From the NCBI GenBank assembly GCA_027563935.2, contig CM050450.1, forward strand, positions 25,345,439 through 25,409,438: 64,000 nucleotides of DNA. Direction: 5' to 3'. The position numbers and the translations under genes were made by a program. Below the pieces are notes generated by a model. It was not told the DNA's origin. It was given only the letters and a program-made list of their open reading frames with translations, and did no database searches. The stretch is from Costus lasius. Its lineage: Eukaryota > Streptophyta > Magnoliopsida > Zingiberales > Costaceae. Position 1 is the stretch's first letter; each line of letters begins with the position of its first letter. Of this stretch, positions 44,000 to 56,627 are shown piece by piece.

Positions 44000-46209
44000 G
44001 ATTTGGAAAGGGCTAGCACTAGTGGTTCTATTGATGGCACTATTAAAGACAAACTTTGTAGTAGGTAGTAACTTATCACAGTTTCTCGGGTGCGCCCCTA
44101 CCAAACATTTCAAGATATTTCTTAAAGACTTGTTAACTACCTCCGCTTGCCAGTTTGATTGGGGATGATAAGCAGTTGAAAAATTCAATTGAGTACCCAA
44201 AAGTTTCCACAATGTTAACCAAAAATTCCCTATGAACTTAGTATCTCTATCTGAAATGATAGTGCATGGTAACCCATGTAGGTGCACGACTTTCCTAAAG
44301 AACAACCTAGCTATATGTGAGGCATGAGTAGACTTGCTGGAAGGGATAAAGTGAGCCATTCTAGAAGAGAAATCAACCACAACAAAGATGGAGTCATGAT
44401 GAGCACTAGTCCTAGGAAGTCCGAGCACAAAGTCCATACTAACGTCTTGCCATGGGCCGTTAGGTATAGGTAAAAGCATATATAATCTAGTGTTGTGCTT
44501 CTGGGTTTTGGCCACTTGACAGGTTTGGCAATGACTAACAATCTTGGCAACATGCCAAAAGAATCTCTCCTCAACTAGGGCTTGGGTCTTATCCCTCCCA
44601 TGATGGCCCGCCATTCCCCCGCCATGTAAATCCCAAATCAGAAAATCACTTAAAGAAGTCCGGGGAATGCATAACTTACCCTTCCTAAAGAGGAAACCAT
44701 CTTGGACAATATAGCTAGGAATTGAAATTGCAAGGTCAGATATGTCATGGAAAAATTTCTTGAAGTCAGGACACTCCACATACTCATCCCTAATCCTCTC
44801 AAAATCACTAACTGAAACCTATAGATTGTCTAAAAGCAAGGTCTTTCAGCTTAAGGCATCAACCACCTTGTTTTGAGCTCCAGACATATATTTGAAGAAA
44901 ACGGTGTATTATTGTAGGAATTCAACCCACTTGGCATGCCTAGAATTCAATTTAACTTGGCTATTCAAGTATACTAGGGCTTGATGGTCACTATTGAGGA
45001 TGAATTCCTTGTGGATCAAGTAATGTTTCCAATGCTTGAGAGCCTGAACAACCGCGTAAAACTCTTTTTCATACGTGGAGTACCTTCGCCTCACCTCATT
45101 CAATTTTCACTTAAAAAGGCTATGGGATGCCCACCTTGGCTAAGAGTACCCCTAATACCTACCCCTAAAGCATCACAATCTTCTATGAAAACCTTATTGA
45201 AGTCGGGTAGCCTTAATATTGGGGTGGAAGTAATTTTCCTCTTGAGTTCCTAGAAGGCCTTTTTTGTTGCCGGCGTCCACTCAAATTTTCCTTTGTGTTG
45301 ACAGCTGGTGATGGGCGTAACCAAGGTACTGAAATTATAAATAAACCATCGGTAGAAGGTAGCCAACCAATGAAAGCTCCTAGCTTCAGTCAAGGTAGTC
45401 GGTGTAGGCCAGTCTAGGATTGCCTTAATTTTCGTGGGCTCAGCTTTAAGCCCATGGTCATTGATGATAAGCCCCAAGAATTTGTGGGCTCAACTTGAGT
45501 CAAGAAGATGCACTTTTTTAGATTTAGCAAAAGACTCTCTTTCTTTATAATGTTAAGTGAGGTTCTCAAATGCTCCAACTTTTCCTAGCTAGTCTTGCTA
45601 AATAATATCAAGATATCATCAAAATATACAACTAGGAATTTTCTGATATAGGGCTCCAGGACATGATGCATAAGTCTCATAAAGGTGGATGGGGCATTAG
45701 CCAACCCAAAGGGCATGACCATCCTTTCATAGGGACCATCTTGAGTCTCAAATGTCGTCTTCCACTCATCCCCTTTCTATATTATAACTTGATGATAACC
45801 ATTCTGTAGGTCGATCTTGGAGAGCCATGCTGACCCCACAATCATGTCAAGTAAGTCATCGAGTCATGGGATGGGAAATTGGTATTTAACAGTGATCTTG
45901 TTTATGGCCCTACCATCAATGCACATCCTCCAGGATCCATCTTTCTTAGGAGTGAGTAGCGCAAGGATAGCACAATGACTAAGGCTATCACAAATGAGGC
46001 CCTTCTCCAACAAATCATCCAATTGCCTCTTTAATTCAGCATGTTCCATTGGACGCATCCGATAATGAGGTAAGTGGGGGTAATGTGGTCCTTGGCACCA
46101 GATCAATAGCATATCGAATGCTTCATTCTAGGGGTAACTCATTGGGGAGTTCATCTGGAGTAATGTCCTTATATTCCTCAAGGAGTGTCGTGATGGCTGG
46201 GGAGTCTAC
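44000..46209 (-). pseudogene. pol: GypF integrase, RNase H and RT (Ty3/gypsy), broken
   Basis: Minus-strand order RT, RNase H, integrase identifies Ty3/gypsy. [20 protein letters not shown] near 45900-45960 and YFDD at about 45615-45626. RNase H: RYSTYEKEFYAVVQALKHW and SDHQAL near 44990-45100. Integrase: HHCC finger (LHGGGMAGHHG, HCQTCQ), catalytic MDFVLGLP, SDRDTKF and the WQAE Glu, ending at ASPFQI where CopC inserted. Stops between blocks show decay. The remaining 3' end lies left of CopC, outside the window. Confidence 0.9.
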
Positions 46210-47858
46210 TGATGACTCAAAATTTTATAATGAATTTTATATTAATTATAATTACTTTTGAGTCAAATTTATGAACTTTTGCATGTTTTTAAATTTTATT
46301 GGTCAATTATTTTGGAATCTACACCTCTTCTTGTTTTTCATCATTTTCAGTTAAAAAGGGCTTAATTTCAATGGATTTGAAGAAATCGGAGGACCAGAGG
46401 ATGGAAATGGAATCAGCACGAAATTTCATGCTCAGGGGTCAATTTTAGAATTTTTCTGATTTCACACCCCTATGAAAAATGAACTAAAATTTTCAGGGAG
46501 TGTAAAAATAATAAAAGAGGGAAACAGTTTTTGCAGCCGTTGCCCAAGTCTTTCACCGCCTCCCGATTCTGATTTTTTCGATGAAAAATTGGAAGATTCA
46601 GAGCCCTAATCAGAAAAACGAAATGAACAGAATCATTCTATAAGATCATAGGAAGATTTTGAGCTTGGTATCACAAATTTTAATCAAGAACAGAGACAGA
46701 AATCAAGTGAGGTGCCGTCATGTTAGAGTTCCTCGCTGGGAAGCAATGAAGCCAGCTCTGGTAGCAAAATTTTCAGGAGAGCTTCGCCCAAGGGAGGAGA
46801 AGACACACCAGAAATTTCAGATGGAAAGGAGTTCGATTGGAGAAGAAATCAGAGAAAGAAAATCGCAGCCATGGAGGAAATTAGCCGAACACTGTAGCAG
46901 TTATTTTAGCAGCCGAAAAATCATAGGGCTGTGAAAATTGAACTAAAATTTTCACACTACTGTGAAATTAGTAAAATTTTCTATTCTTCCTTTGTCGAAT
47001 TTTAATTATTTTAAGATGAAAATTTGTTGTATTTTCGACTCCATGATAGTGTAAAACTTTATTTGAGACTTAGGGAGTAATCTCTTTTTAATTCTTTAAT
47101 GACTAGATCATTTTTAACCTATTTGTTATTCTTTGAATGATAATTTTGCCTCTATGATTAATTTGCTTTGAAATTATTATTAGCATGTTTTAGGGTTCGT
47201 AATATGGATCGAGAGGTGATTTACGAACCTGGAACCCTTAGATTTGATCTAGAAACCTAGACTATGAAAGTAGCTAAGTCCTAAAACTCTAATTTATGAT
47301 GCTTATTTTACATGTAAGTAATTTTGATTTCAAAGTTTTAGACACGATAATATGGACTGAGAGGTAATTTTGATTGTTAGAACCCTTTAGGTAAAACCTG
47401 TAAAATTAAAGTACAAGAGTATTTAATTTTACTTGAGAAGTAGATTTTGAGAGTTAAACCACGAAAGTGATTTTAATTTCTTTGTCTGGTTTATTTTTAT
47501 TTAACACTGAGCAGCAAGTCACGAAAGTGAAGGCTGTTTCTGTGTAAATTAGACGTCCGAGAGAACACAATTTATTGTTTTAAGTAAACTTTTCTTTATC
47601 ATGATTTGAATTACTAATACAAACTTTATTATTTCTAGTCATGAGAATTAAAAAGTGATGAAACCTTAGTCCTAGTTTTCTCTCTCCAATTTGTGACAAT
47701 AGATTTCGTTGTTTCGTTATTTCATTTTTGCTTCATACCCATTGTACATCGATCGCATAGCTAGTAAGAATTTAATTATTTGGTACTTAACACATAGGTC
47801 TCTGTGGGTTCGATTTCTTTTATTGCTTCGACGTATCTGTGTATTTGCAGACATATCA
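46210..47858 (+). repeat. Element G 5' LTR (1649 bp)
   Basis: Begins TGATGACTC, ends ATATCA. It carries mutated copies of the TTTCACA/TGTGAAA inverted repeat near 46460 and a hairpin region near 46915-46965. CACGAAAGTGA-type repeats lie at about 47411, 47459, 47519 and 47555. The frame 46659-46934 recurs in other LTR copies with disruptions and is not considered a gene. Confidence 0.9.
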
Positions 47859-48579
47859 AGTTTTTAGTGCCATTGCCGGGGAACTTAGTTTTGTTAATAT
47901 CAAATTAGTTGATAGTATTGCTAGACTAAGTTTTATTTATCTTTGATTTAATTTATTTTCTATTTTTACAGGTTTTAGATTTTCACAGTCTGTCACAAAA
48001 AATCATAAGGTTGTGTTTTATAATTTTTTTTATTTTTGCATTATTTTTTGCTTTATTTGTTATTTTCTGATAGTATTTATATTCTAACAAAAATTCTAAA
48101 AATTCTCAAAAATCTACATATTTCAGGAGCTACGAAAATCTATGAAATTCTATTTTTTAGTTTTCACTCCCCCGCGAAAATTGAATTGAAATTTTCGTAG
48201 GGCTATGAAATTATGAGATATTTAGTTTTTTAGGGTTTTCTGGGCTTTCTAATACTCAAAAAAATCTGAAAAAATCACCAAAAAATTAAAAAAAAATATA
48301 TATTTTTGATTGTTGGTGTTCGAAAATCTACATTCTGAGACATTTTGATTTTCTATGTTTTTTCACACCCCTGTGAAAATTTTCACATGGTTGTGATTTC
48401 TGAAGTTGGGAATTCTTTCTGCTGATTTCTAAAATTCTGAATTCACACGATTCTTCTACTTGTTTATGCGCAGGACTCTTTGGTGAGGACTGCTAATTCC
48501 ATTAGATCTTGAAACTACAAAAACTTTTAGATTGCGTAGGAAACTCAGGTTTGAAGAGAAAAAGGATAAAGAACCAACC
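47859..48579 (+). other. Element G leader
   Basis: AT-rich untranslated region. It has further copies of the family palindrome: TTTTCACACCCCTGTGAAAA at about 48359-48378, and a CGCGAAAATT/AATTTTCG pair near 48175-48200. No coding frame. Confidence 0.55.
47865..47882 (+). other. Element G primer binding site (tRNA-Asp-like)
   Basis: An 18-mer ending GCCATTGCCGGGGA that differs at three positions from the Athila/Tat site, six bases after the LTR end, as in element E. Confidence 0.75.
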
Positions 48580-51022
48580 ATGGATGAAAGAAGGTCACTT
48601 TTATGCAGCACCAAATCCATAGTGGATACACTCTAGTATAGCCAGGCCGGCAATAGAGGCTAATAATTTTGAAAAAAAACTGGCCTTTCTTTCTATGATA
48701 CAGTAGAATCAGTTTGGAGGATCAACACTCGAGGATCCTAATCAATATCTTTCTCTTTTCTTAGAATATTGTGACACCATTAAGATTAATGGTGTATCTA
48801 ATGATGCTTTAAAACTTAGATTGTTTTTCTTTTCACTCAAGGGCAGAGCACACGCCTAGCTACAATCCCAGCCAACTGGAACGTTCACCACATGGGATCA
48901 AGTTTCAAATGCTTTCCTATCTAAGTACTTTCCACCAAGTAAAATAATTCATTTGAGAAACCAGATTACCAGCTTTGCACTGAGGGATAGTGAGTCGCTG
49001 AGTGAGGCATGGGAGCACTTTAATGCATTGTAACAGAAGTGTCCTCACCATGGCTTAGAAAAATGGGTTTTAATTTATACTTTTTATAATGGTCTTATTT
49101 ATAGTACTTGTCTCACTGTTGATGTTGCTATAGGTGGAGCTCTTATGAATAAGAGCATTGATGACGCTTACACATTGATTGAGGAGATGTCTCTAAATCA
49201 CAACCAATGGACCACTGAACGAAGGGTGCTATATCGTCCTTGACAAGGTAAGAATGAAAATGATGCATGGCGTGCCCTAGCAGAGAAGGTAGACTTTTTG
49301 ACTAATAGATTGGATTCTTTTCATATGCAAACTATTATGGCTATATCACCTATTGTTTGTGACATTTGTGGTAATCAAGGCCATTGTTCTGAAGAATGTA
49401 AGGTTATTGTTGAACAGGGTGTTAAACAGGTAAATGTTGTAAGGGGGTACAATCAAAGTAGAAATAATGACCCCTACTCTAGTACATATAATCCTGGATG
49501 GAGGAATCATCCAAACTTGTCTTGGAAAAGTAATCAGGGGGCACAAGCAGATTCTAGACAACAATCTTATTTCCAATGTAGAAATACTAATCCTAATCCA
49601 CCACAAAAATCTAGCTTAGAGGTCATGTTTGAACAATTCATGAGTACCCAGAAGAAACAAAATGATGATGTTAATGAGACCCTTAAGTAGATAAATTCTA
49701 GGTTGGATAATTTGGCTCCCATAATAAAATGCTAGAGAATCAAATAGCATAACAAGCTAGCACATCTTATAGAGCCCCAGAAAAATTGTTTGCTAAACCT
49801 AAACTAAACCCTAGAGAGTACTATAATGCCATAACTACCCAGAGTGGAAAATAGTTAGATGAACCAAGGGGTAGACCTGAGAATGATGATGAGAAAGAGT
49901 GACATTGAACCTAGTAGTGAGTTAGCCCTAGAGAAACAGCCAGCCCATGCACAATCCCACCCTAGTTCGCCATCTCACAGGTGTGATGAACCTTCACAAG
50001 GGTGTGATGAGCCGCGTGAGCCTGATGTTCCTAGACCTAGCTCACCAGCTCCATATAGGCCTCCTATACCCTTTCCCCAAAGACTTGTTCAAGCTAAATT
50101 AGAAAAACAGTTTGGGAAATTTTTAGATGTTTTGAAAAAGCTTTATATAAATATTCCATTTACTAATGCTTTATCTCAAATGCCCACTTATGCAAAATTT
50201 TTGAAAGAGATTTTGTCTAATAAAAGAAAAATAGAGGACTACAATACTGTGGCATTGACTAAGGAATATAGTGCCATTATTCAAAACAAATTGTCACCTA
50301 AATTAAAGGATCTAGGTAGCTTCTCTATACCTTGTTTAATTGGAGAGATGGCTTTTGACCAAGCTTTATGTGATCTTGGGGCTATGTGAGTCTGATGCCA
50401 TTATCTATTTGCAGGAAACTTGACATGGTAGAGCCAAAGCTGACTTCTATTTCTCTATAGCTCGCTGATCGCTCGGTTAAGTGTCCAGTCCGAATTTTAG
50501 AAAATGTTTTAATTCAAGAAGGTAAGTACTTTATTCTAGCAGACTTTGTGGTATTAGAAATGGTGGAGGATTCTAAAATTCCAATCATTCTTGGTAGACC
50601 ATTATTAGCTACAACAGGTGCGATTATTAATATAAAGAAAGGAAAAGTCACTCTAAATATTGGTGAAAACATTATTGAGTTTGATTTAGCTAAATCTATG
50701 AAAAAACAATGATATACTGGATCTTGATGTAGTGTTAATACTATAATGATGTTGTTAGTGATTTGCATAAATTATTTGTTGAACCTTCTGATTCTGAAAG
50801 TTATACTTTTCTGGATTGTGTTTTACATCATAAAGATAAAGATTGCCAGCTTAATAAAGAGAAGACTGATTTACTTCTGTAGAAGCAAAAAATTCAAAGG
50901 AAAAGACGAAAGAGGAAGAGAGGGTTGAAATTGCTTGATGCAGACAATAAAAAAAAGAAATTCACAACCAAAATAAAATATTATTTTTGTGATGAGCCTT
51001 ATGTATTCCGAAAATGTGTTAG
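48580..51022 (+). pseudogene. gag-pro: Element G gag-protease, broken
   Basis: ATG at 48580. A retrotransposon gag capsid domain follows (FLEYCDTIKINGVSNDALKLRLFFFSLKGRA, then WDQVSNAFLSKYFPPSK and SESLSEAWEHFNAL, about 48750-49035). A CCHC knuckle CDICGNQGHCSEEC lies at about 49358-49399. The aspartic protease has a DLGA active site (LCDLGA near 50372) and the flap-side motif ILGRPLLATTGAI near 50587. Several stops (for example 49033, 49243, 49688, 49750, 50389) break the frame. Sequence after the protease leads straight to 51022 with no RT, and the other side of element H (56628) resumes past where pol should be. Confidence 0.88.
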
Positions 51023-51027
51023 AAATC

Positions 51028-53211
51028 TATTACACCTCCTTAAAAGCAGGTTATGATTAATAATCTAAATCCAAGAAGTGCAGAAGAAAACAGATCTCTT
51101 TATAAAATCAAAACCAAAAGAGATAAAACTAATATCCAAAAAGGTGTACAACTGTCTCAACTAGCTAAACACTTAGCAATAATCAAATACAAGAGCAACT
51201 AACAACTAAACTCCATTAACTATCTCATGGAAACTCGTGCCACTTGAGTCACTTCAAGCATAACTGCACTTGCGGGGATTTGCCGGACGATATGACTCCT
51301 CCTGAACTGCAACTGCACAACATCCCTCATGGGTTAGCAAATAAATGCTAAGCAAGCCTCTCCCCAGAAGAAAGGGTAGTCCCTTAGATCCAAAGGAGGG
51401 AAAACTAGCAATAAGCATGAATAGGAATAAAAAGATGTATCAAAACTAGATATCAAAGGGTAATAATTATGAACTGAAAACTGTAAATGAAAGTCATAAT
51501 GCAACTGTATAATCTGGTTTAATTGAGTTAACTGTGGATAAGATCTATACTGAAGAAAAATACAGAAATTGGTATCACACATGAAAACCTCTATGAGCAA
51601 TACCTACTGGCTTGTGGGGTCGTCACTCCTGAATACGCATGACAAGGTGGTGAATCACACACCTTACATGGTGAACACATGCGCTATCATGTGTCGCAAA
51701 TCCCGATGCATGCTAACTTGGGACCCCGATCTCCCCAAAGGGAACTGGGTATGTGCTCAATGACAAAAATACAACTGTTTGTAAACCGATGTGCAGAATA
51801 CTATACTAATTGAGTCAATTGGAATAAAGATATTCAAAGCTTATTTACAGAAATTTGGTTTGAGGTCTTACCTTTGAAAAGACAATAAAATTGTTTATTA
51901 AACGATGCAAGCCGAATAGTGGATCAATTACTCTCAAACATAAGTTTGTATATAAACTCTATCAAATAAGATTCAAACTTAAAAATAGAGACCACCAACA
52001 AATAGAAAAAGTCCCAAAACCTAGGGAACCAAACTTTGATCTAGTTTACCGGACACAAAACGCACTGAACCGCACATGATTGCAGTGAACCGGTCAGATT
52101 CAACCTGAACCAAACCAAACCGACAATTAAAACCTAAATTACACAAATTATACAAGTCATCTAAGGACAAACAGGATACCATTGGATAGACATTTTCATA
52201 AGCTTTCCAACAGCTACCTGAATCGGCCTAGATTCGATCAAATTAGGGTTGAACCGGACCAAAAACTATAACTGGGCCAAAATTGAAATTGAACTGCCCA
52301 AACTGTTGAACCGGTTCAAATCAATTCCAAACTCAGCGGGCTAGGTTTGTTTCAAATAAACCAAACCCAAATCCTGAAATCGGACCAAATCGGCCGCTCG
52401 CCCACGCCGCCCTATTTTCGCCGTGCAAGGCGGCCGAACTTGCATCTGCCGCTTGCGCCGGCGAGCTCCTGAGGGCGCATCGAGTGTTCGTACACCGCCA
52501 GATTTCACTAGAAGACTTCTGCTGTCACCAGGAAGCTCCTCAGCTAGCTGCACTGAGCTTTCGACACACGTTCGAAGCACTCGCAGCAGCCGCAGGTATC
52601 GATGGTTGTGCCGCCGCTGTCGACATCTAAAAACCTAACTAAACCTAAACTAAACTTTACCAAAACTTCACAGAAGTAATCTTACCTTGCTACGAAGCTG
52701 TATCGTAGCCCATAATAGAGAAATCATTGTCGCTGGCTGTACAAAAGGTGAAAGCAGCTGCAACTCCGGTGAACTTCTTCTAGCTCTAATTTCTTCCTCC
52801 TGACGGCGCGTTGCGGCTCGCAAAACCCTTAGGTATGTCGAATCCCCAGAGAGAACAAAAGCCCTCACAAATAGACGCGAGACGCATCCAAAAATAGAAA
52901 TGAGGCGGCGGTGACTTAGTCACCGCGAAGATCAGAGAAGACGACGAGTTCGCTAGACCCAAAAACAACCCAAAACTCGAATCAACATTAAAGCGATGCG
53001 GTTTGAAATCAAATTGCAAATTAGCCTAGTGGTTTGGCTAAACCGAAACAAAGCGTGTGTCATGCGTTCAAGTCTCCGCGAGCACAACTTAAGTTTTTTA
53101 AATAAAACTTAGCTATTTTCTCATTTAAAAATTCTAGAAAAATCAGAATAAAATCCAAAATATAAAATAATAATTTTTCAATATTATTTTCCAAAAATAT
53201 GGGTTATAATA
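51028..53211 (-). repeat. Element H 3' LTR (2184 bp)
   Basis: Both termini are mutated relative to the other copy (plus-strand start TATTACACC for TGATACACC, end TTATAATA for TTATAACA). It includes a tRNA-like box pair at 53022-53075. Frames inside (for example 52341-52580, 52423-52638) recur in the other LTR with many changes and lack domains. Confidence 0.9.
53022..53075 (+). promoter_or_regulatory. tRNA-like A-box and B-box in element H left LTR
   Basis: TAGCCTAGTGG at 53022 fits the pol III A-box TRGCNNAGTGG and lies in a D-arm-like TAGCC/GGCTA stem. CGTTCAAGTCT at 53065 is a degenerate B-box. The 43-bp spacing is that of a tRNA. It is antisense to element H. Promoter activity is inference. 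Confidence 0.4.
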
Positions 53212-54286
53212 ATACTACCCCTCTTAAAGGAAATTTGGTCCTCCAAATTTATCAATAACTTTAGTTTGCACAAATAGTAATAGCATCACAAAAATCTTAA
53301 TAAGATAAGTAACAAAATTAAACCAGAATTTACCTGGAATATCCACTTCGGGGTCTTGAGTCTCCTGCCTGGATACAACAAATATTTTAGCTTCTAATTT
53401 GATCGTCTTTGGGCAATCAATTCTTTGGTGACCCAGTTGCTTACAATAAAAACAAACTCATTGTCCCTTAGGACACTTAGGGGAAAGATGGCTCTTGTCA
53501 CCACAAAACCTGCAAAACACAAGACTAGAATCAGAAGTCCTAGAGGTTGATTGATGTGGTCTAGCTCTTTCTAAAGTATTCTTAAACCTCTTAGCAGACA
53601 CATGCTCCCTATCAGAAGGCTTGGAACCACCTGAAGACTTAGAATCATTAGGTACTCGACCAAACTCAATCATCACTTGCTCAGCTAATAGGGCTTTACT
53701 TACAACTTAAGCACAAGTGTTAAGTTCAAACATGGCTAACCAAGTTCTTAACTCTGGGTTCAATCCTTTAATAAACAGAGCAAGCTTTTGAACTTGAGTG
53801 GCTACCATTATAGGAGCAAAACGACTAAGGCTAATAAATTTTCTATCATATTCTTTGACAAACATTTTACCCTACTCCAAAGATAAAAATTCCAATAACT
53901 TAATAGATCGTACATTGGCAGGAAAGTATTGGGCATTGAAAGCTTCCACAAATTGGGCCCAAGTAATCAAAGCATCACCATTAGCCAAAGTTGCCCTTTG
54001 GGTTCTCCACCAACCATCCGCCTCTCCTTGAAGCATGAAAGTAACATATCGAACTTTATCCTCATCAATGCATTGCACAAGCTCAAAGACCTTTTCAACT
54101 AATCTTTAGCCACTCCTCGGCCTCAACTTCCCCAGACTCACCCCTAAAGGGTTTTGGTCCACACTTTTGCAATTCGGTCAACATAGCATTTGCTACTGAA
54201 CCATGAATGGCCTGGGCTATGGCTGTTGCTAACTGCACAGTATTGGCTGTAGCTTCGGCAGGTCTTCTTCCCCAACGAGGATCCAT
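53212..54286 (-). pseudogene. gag: Element H gag with two zinc knuckles, broken
   Basis: Starts MDPRWGRR at 54286. The retrotransposon gag core (FRGESGEVEAEEWL, then CIDEDKVRYVTFMLQGEADGWWRTQR, then WAQFVEAFNAQYFP) is split by a frameshift near 54085 and several stops. Towards the C-terminus are two CCHC knuckles: CRFCGDKSHLSPKC (about 53467-53508) and, after a stop, CFYCKQLGHQRIDC (about 53412-53453). The reading then reaches the LTR through a polypurine-like AAGAGGGGTAGTAT. No protease or pol follows. Confidence 0.85.
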
Positions 54287-54393
54287 GATCTAAAAATTAA
54301 AACATAGTTCTTTTAGACATCCAAAAGTTTCACCATTGTCATAATCTTAATCCATAGGTTTAAACAAAGGACCTTATGTTTCCTAAAAATTTT

Positions 54394-54405
54394 CCTCTGA
54401 TACCA
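54394..54405 (-). other. Element H primer binding site (tRNA-iMet)
   Basis: The minus strand reads TGGTATCAGAGG three bases inside the right LTR. Confidence 0.8.
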
Positions 54406-54408
54406 AAA

Positions 54409-56622
54409 TGATACACCTCCTTAAAAGTAGGTTATGATTAATAATCTAAATCCAAGAAGTGCGGAAGAAAACAGATCTCTTTATAAAATCAAAACCAAAA
54501 GTGAAAAAACTAATATCCAAAAAGGTGTACAACTGTCTCAACTAGCTAAACACTTAGCAATAATCAAGTACAAAAGCAACTAACAACTAAACTCTATTAA
54601 CTATCTCATGGAAACTCGTGCCACCTGAATCACTTCAAGCGTAACTACGCTTGTGGGGATTTGCTAGACGATCTGACTCCTTTTGAACTGCAACTGCACA
54701 ACATCCCTCATGGGTTAGCAAATAAATGCTAAGCAAGCCTCTCCCCAGAAGAAAGGGTAGTCCCTTAGATCCAAAGGAGGGAAAACTAGCAACACGCATG
54801 AATAGGAATAAAAAGATGTATCAAAATTGGATATCAAAGGGTAATAATTATGAACTGAAAACTGTAAATGAAAGTCATATTGAAACTATATAATCTGGTT
54901 TAACTGAGTTAACTGTGGATAAAATGCATACAAAAGAAAAATATAAAAACTGGTATCACACATGAAAACCTATATGAGCAATACCTACTTGCTTGTGGGG
55001 TCGTCACCCCCGAATACGCATGACAGGGTGATGAATCACAACCTTACATCATGAACACACGCGCTACCATGTGTCACTAATTCTGATGCATGCTAACTTG
55101 AGACCCCGATCTGTCCACATAGTGGATACTAACCCCGAAGGGAACTAGGTATGTGCTCAATGACAAAAATACAACTGTTTGTAAACCGATGTGTAGAATA
55201 CTATACTAATTTAGTCAATTGGAATAAAGATTATCAAAGCTTATTTACAGAAATCTGGTTTGAGGTCTTACCTTTGAAAAGCCAATAAAACTATTTATCA
55301 AACGACGCAAGCCGAATAGTAGATCAATTACTCTGAAACATAAATTTGTACATAAACTCTATCAAATAAGATTCAAACTTAAAAACAGAGACCACCAACA
55401 GATAGAAAACGTCCCAAAACCTAGGGAACCAACCTTAGATCTAGTGAACCGGACACAGAACCCACTGAACCACACAGGATTATAGTGAACTAGTCAGATT
55501 CAACCTGAACCAAGCCAAACCGACACTTAAAACCTAAATTACACAAATTATACAAGTCATCTAAGGAAAAACAGGATACCATTGGATAAGCATTTTCATA
55601 AGCTTTCCAACGACTACCTGAACCGGCCCAGATTTGATCGAATTAGGGTCAAACTGGTCCAAAAACTAGAACTGAGCTGAAACTAAAATTGAACTGCCCA
55701 ACCCGTTGAACCAGTTCAAATTGACTCCAAACTCAGTGGGCCGGGTTTATTTCAAATAAACCAAGCCCAAATCCTGAAATTGGACCGAACCGGCCACTCG
55801 CCCGCGCCGCCCTATTGCCGCCATGCAAGGCGGCCGGATTTGCATGAGCCGCTTGTGCCGACGAGCTGCTGAGGGCACGTTGAGCATTTGTTCGCCACCA
55901 CATTTCACCAGAAGACTTTTGCCATCACCACAAAGCTCCTTAGCCAGCTGCAGCAAGCTTTCGACTCAAGTTCGAAGCACTCGCAGTAGCCGCAGTTATC
56001 GACGATGGTGCCGCCGCCGTCAACATCTGAAAACCTAATTAAACCAAAACTGAACTTTACCAAAACTTCATAGGAGTAATCTTACCTTCCTACGAAGCTG
56101 TATCATAGCCCAGAACAGAGAAATCATCGTCGCTGGCTATACAGAAGGTGAAAGCGGTTGTAACTCCGACGAACTTCTTCTATCTGTGATTTCTTCCTCT
56201 TGACGGCTCGTTGTGGCTCGCAGAACCCTTAGGTATGTCGAATCCCCAGGGCGAACAAAAGCCCCCAAAAATAGACGTGAGACGCGTCCAAAAATAGAAA
56301 TGAGGCGGTGGCGACTTAGTTACCGCGAAGATCGGGGAAAACGATGAGTTTGCTCGTCGCCGAAAACAACCCAAAACTCGAGACAACATTAAAGCGATGC
56401 GATTTAATACCAAACCACAAATTAGCCTAGTGGTTCGGCTAAACCAAAACAAAGTGTGTGTCACGGGTTTGAGTCCTCGTGAGCACAACTTAAGTTTTTT
56501 AATAAGACTTAGCTATTTTCTCATTTAAAAATTCTAGAAGAATTCCAGAAAAATCAGAATAAAATCCAAAATATAAAATAATAATTTTTCAATATTATTT
56601 TCCAAAAATCTAGGTTATAACA
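54409..56622 (-). repeat. Element H 5' LTR (2214 bp)
   Basis: Plus-strand ends TGATACACC and TTATAACA. Aligns to the left LTR over its whole length with several percent divergence. It contains the better-preserved tRNA-like box pair at 56423-56476. Confidence 0.9.
56423..56476 (+). promoter_or_regulatory. tRNA-like A-box and B-box in element H right LTR
   Basis: TAGCCTAGTGG at 56423 and GGTTTGAGTCC at 56466; the latter differs from the B-box consensus GGTTCGANTCC at one position. It has the same 43-bp spacing as the left copy. CACG...CGTG flank the B-box and could form a T-arm-like stem with one bulge. Confidence 0.45.
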
Positions 56623-56627
56623 AAATC

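Larger units (their letters stand above)
51028..56622 (-). mobile_element. Element H: gag-only LTR element, minus strand
   Basis: Target duplications AAATC (51023-51027 and 56623-56627). LTRs 51028-53211 and 54409-56622, interior only about 1.2 kb with a gag remnant and no pol: the structure described for terminal-repeat elements with a GAG domain (TR-GAG). The primer site beside the right LTR gives the minus orientation. Confidence 0.9.

Noticed and set aside
53022..53082. Possible functional tRNA gene
   Set aside because: A- and B-box-like words are present but no acceptor or anticodon stem can be formed; kept only as tRNA-like promoter boxes.
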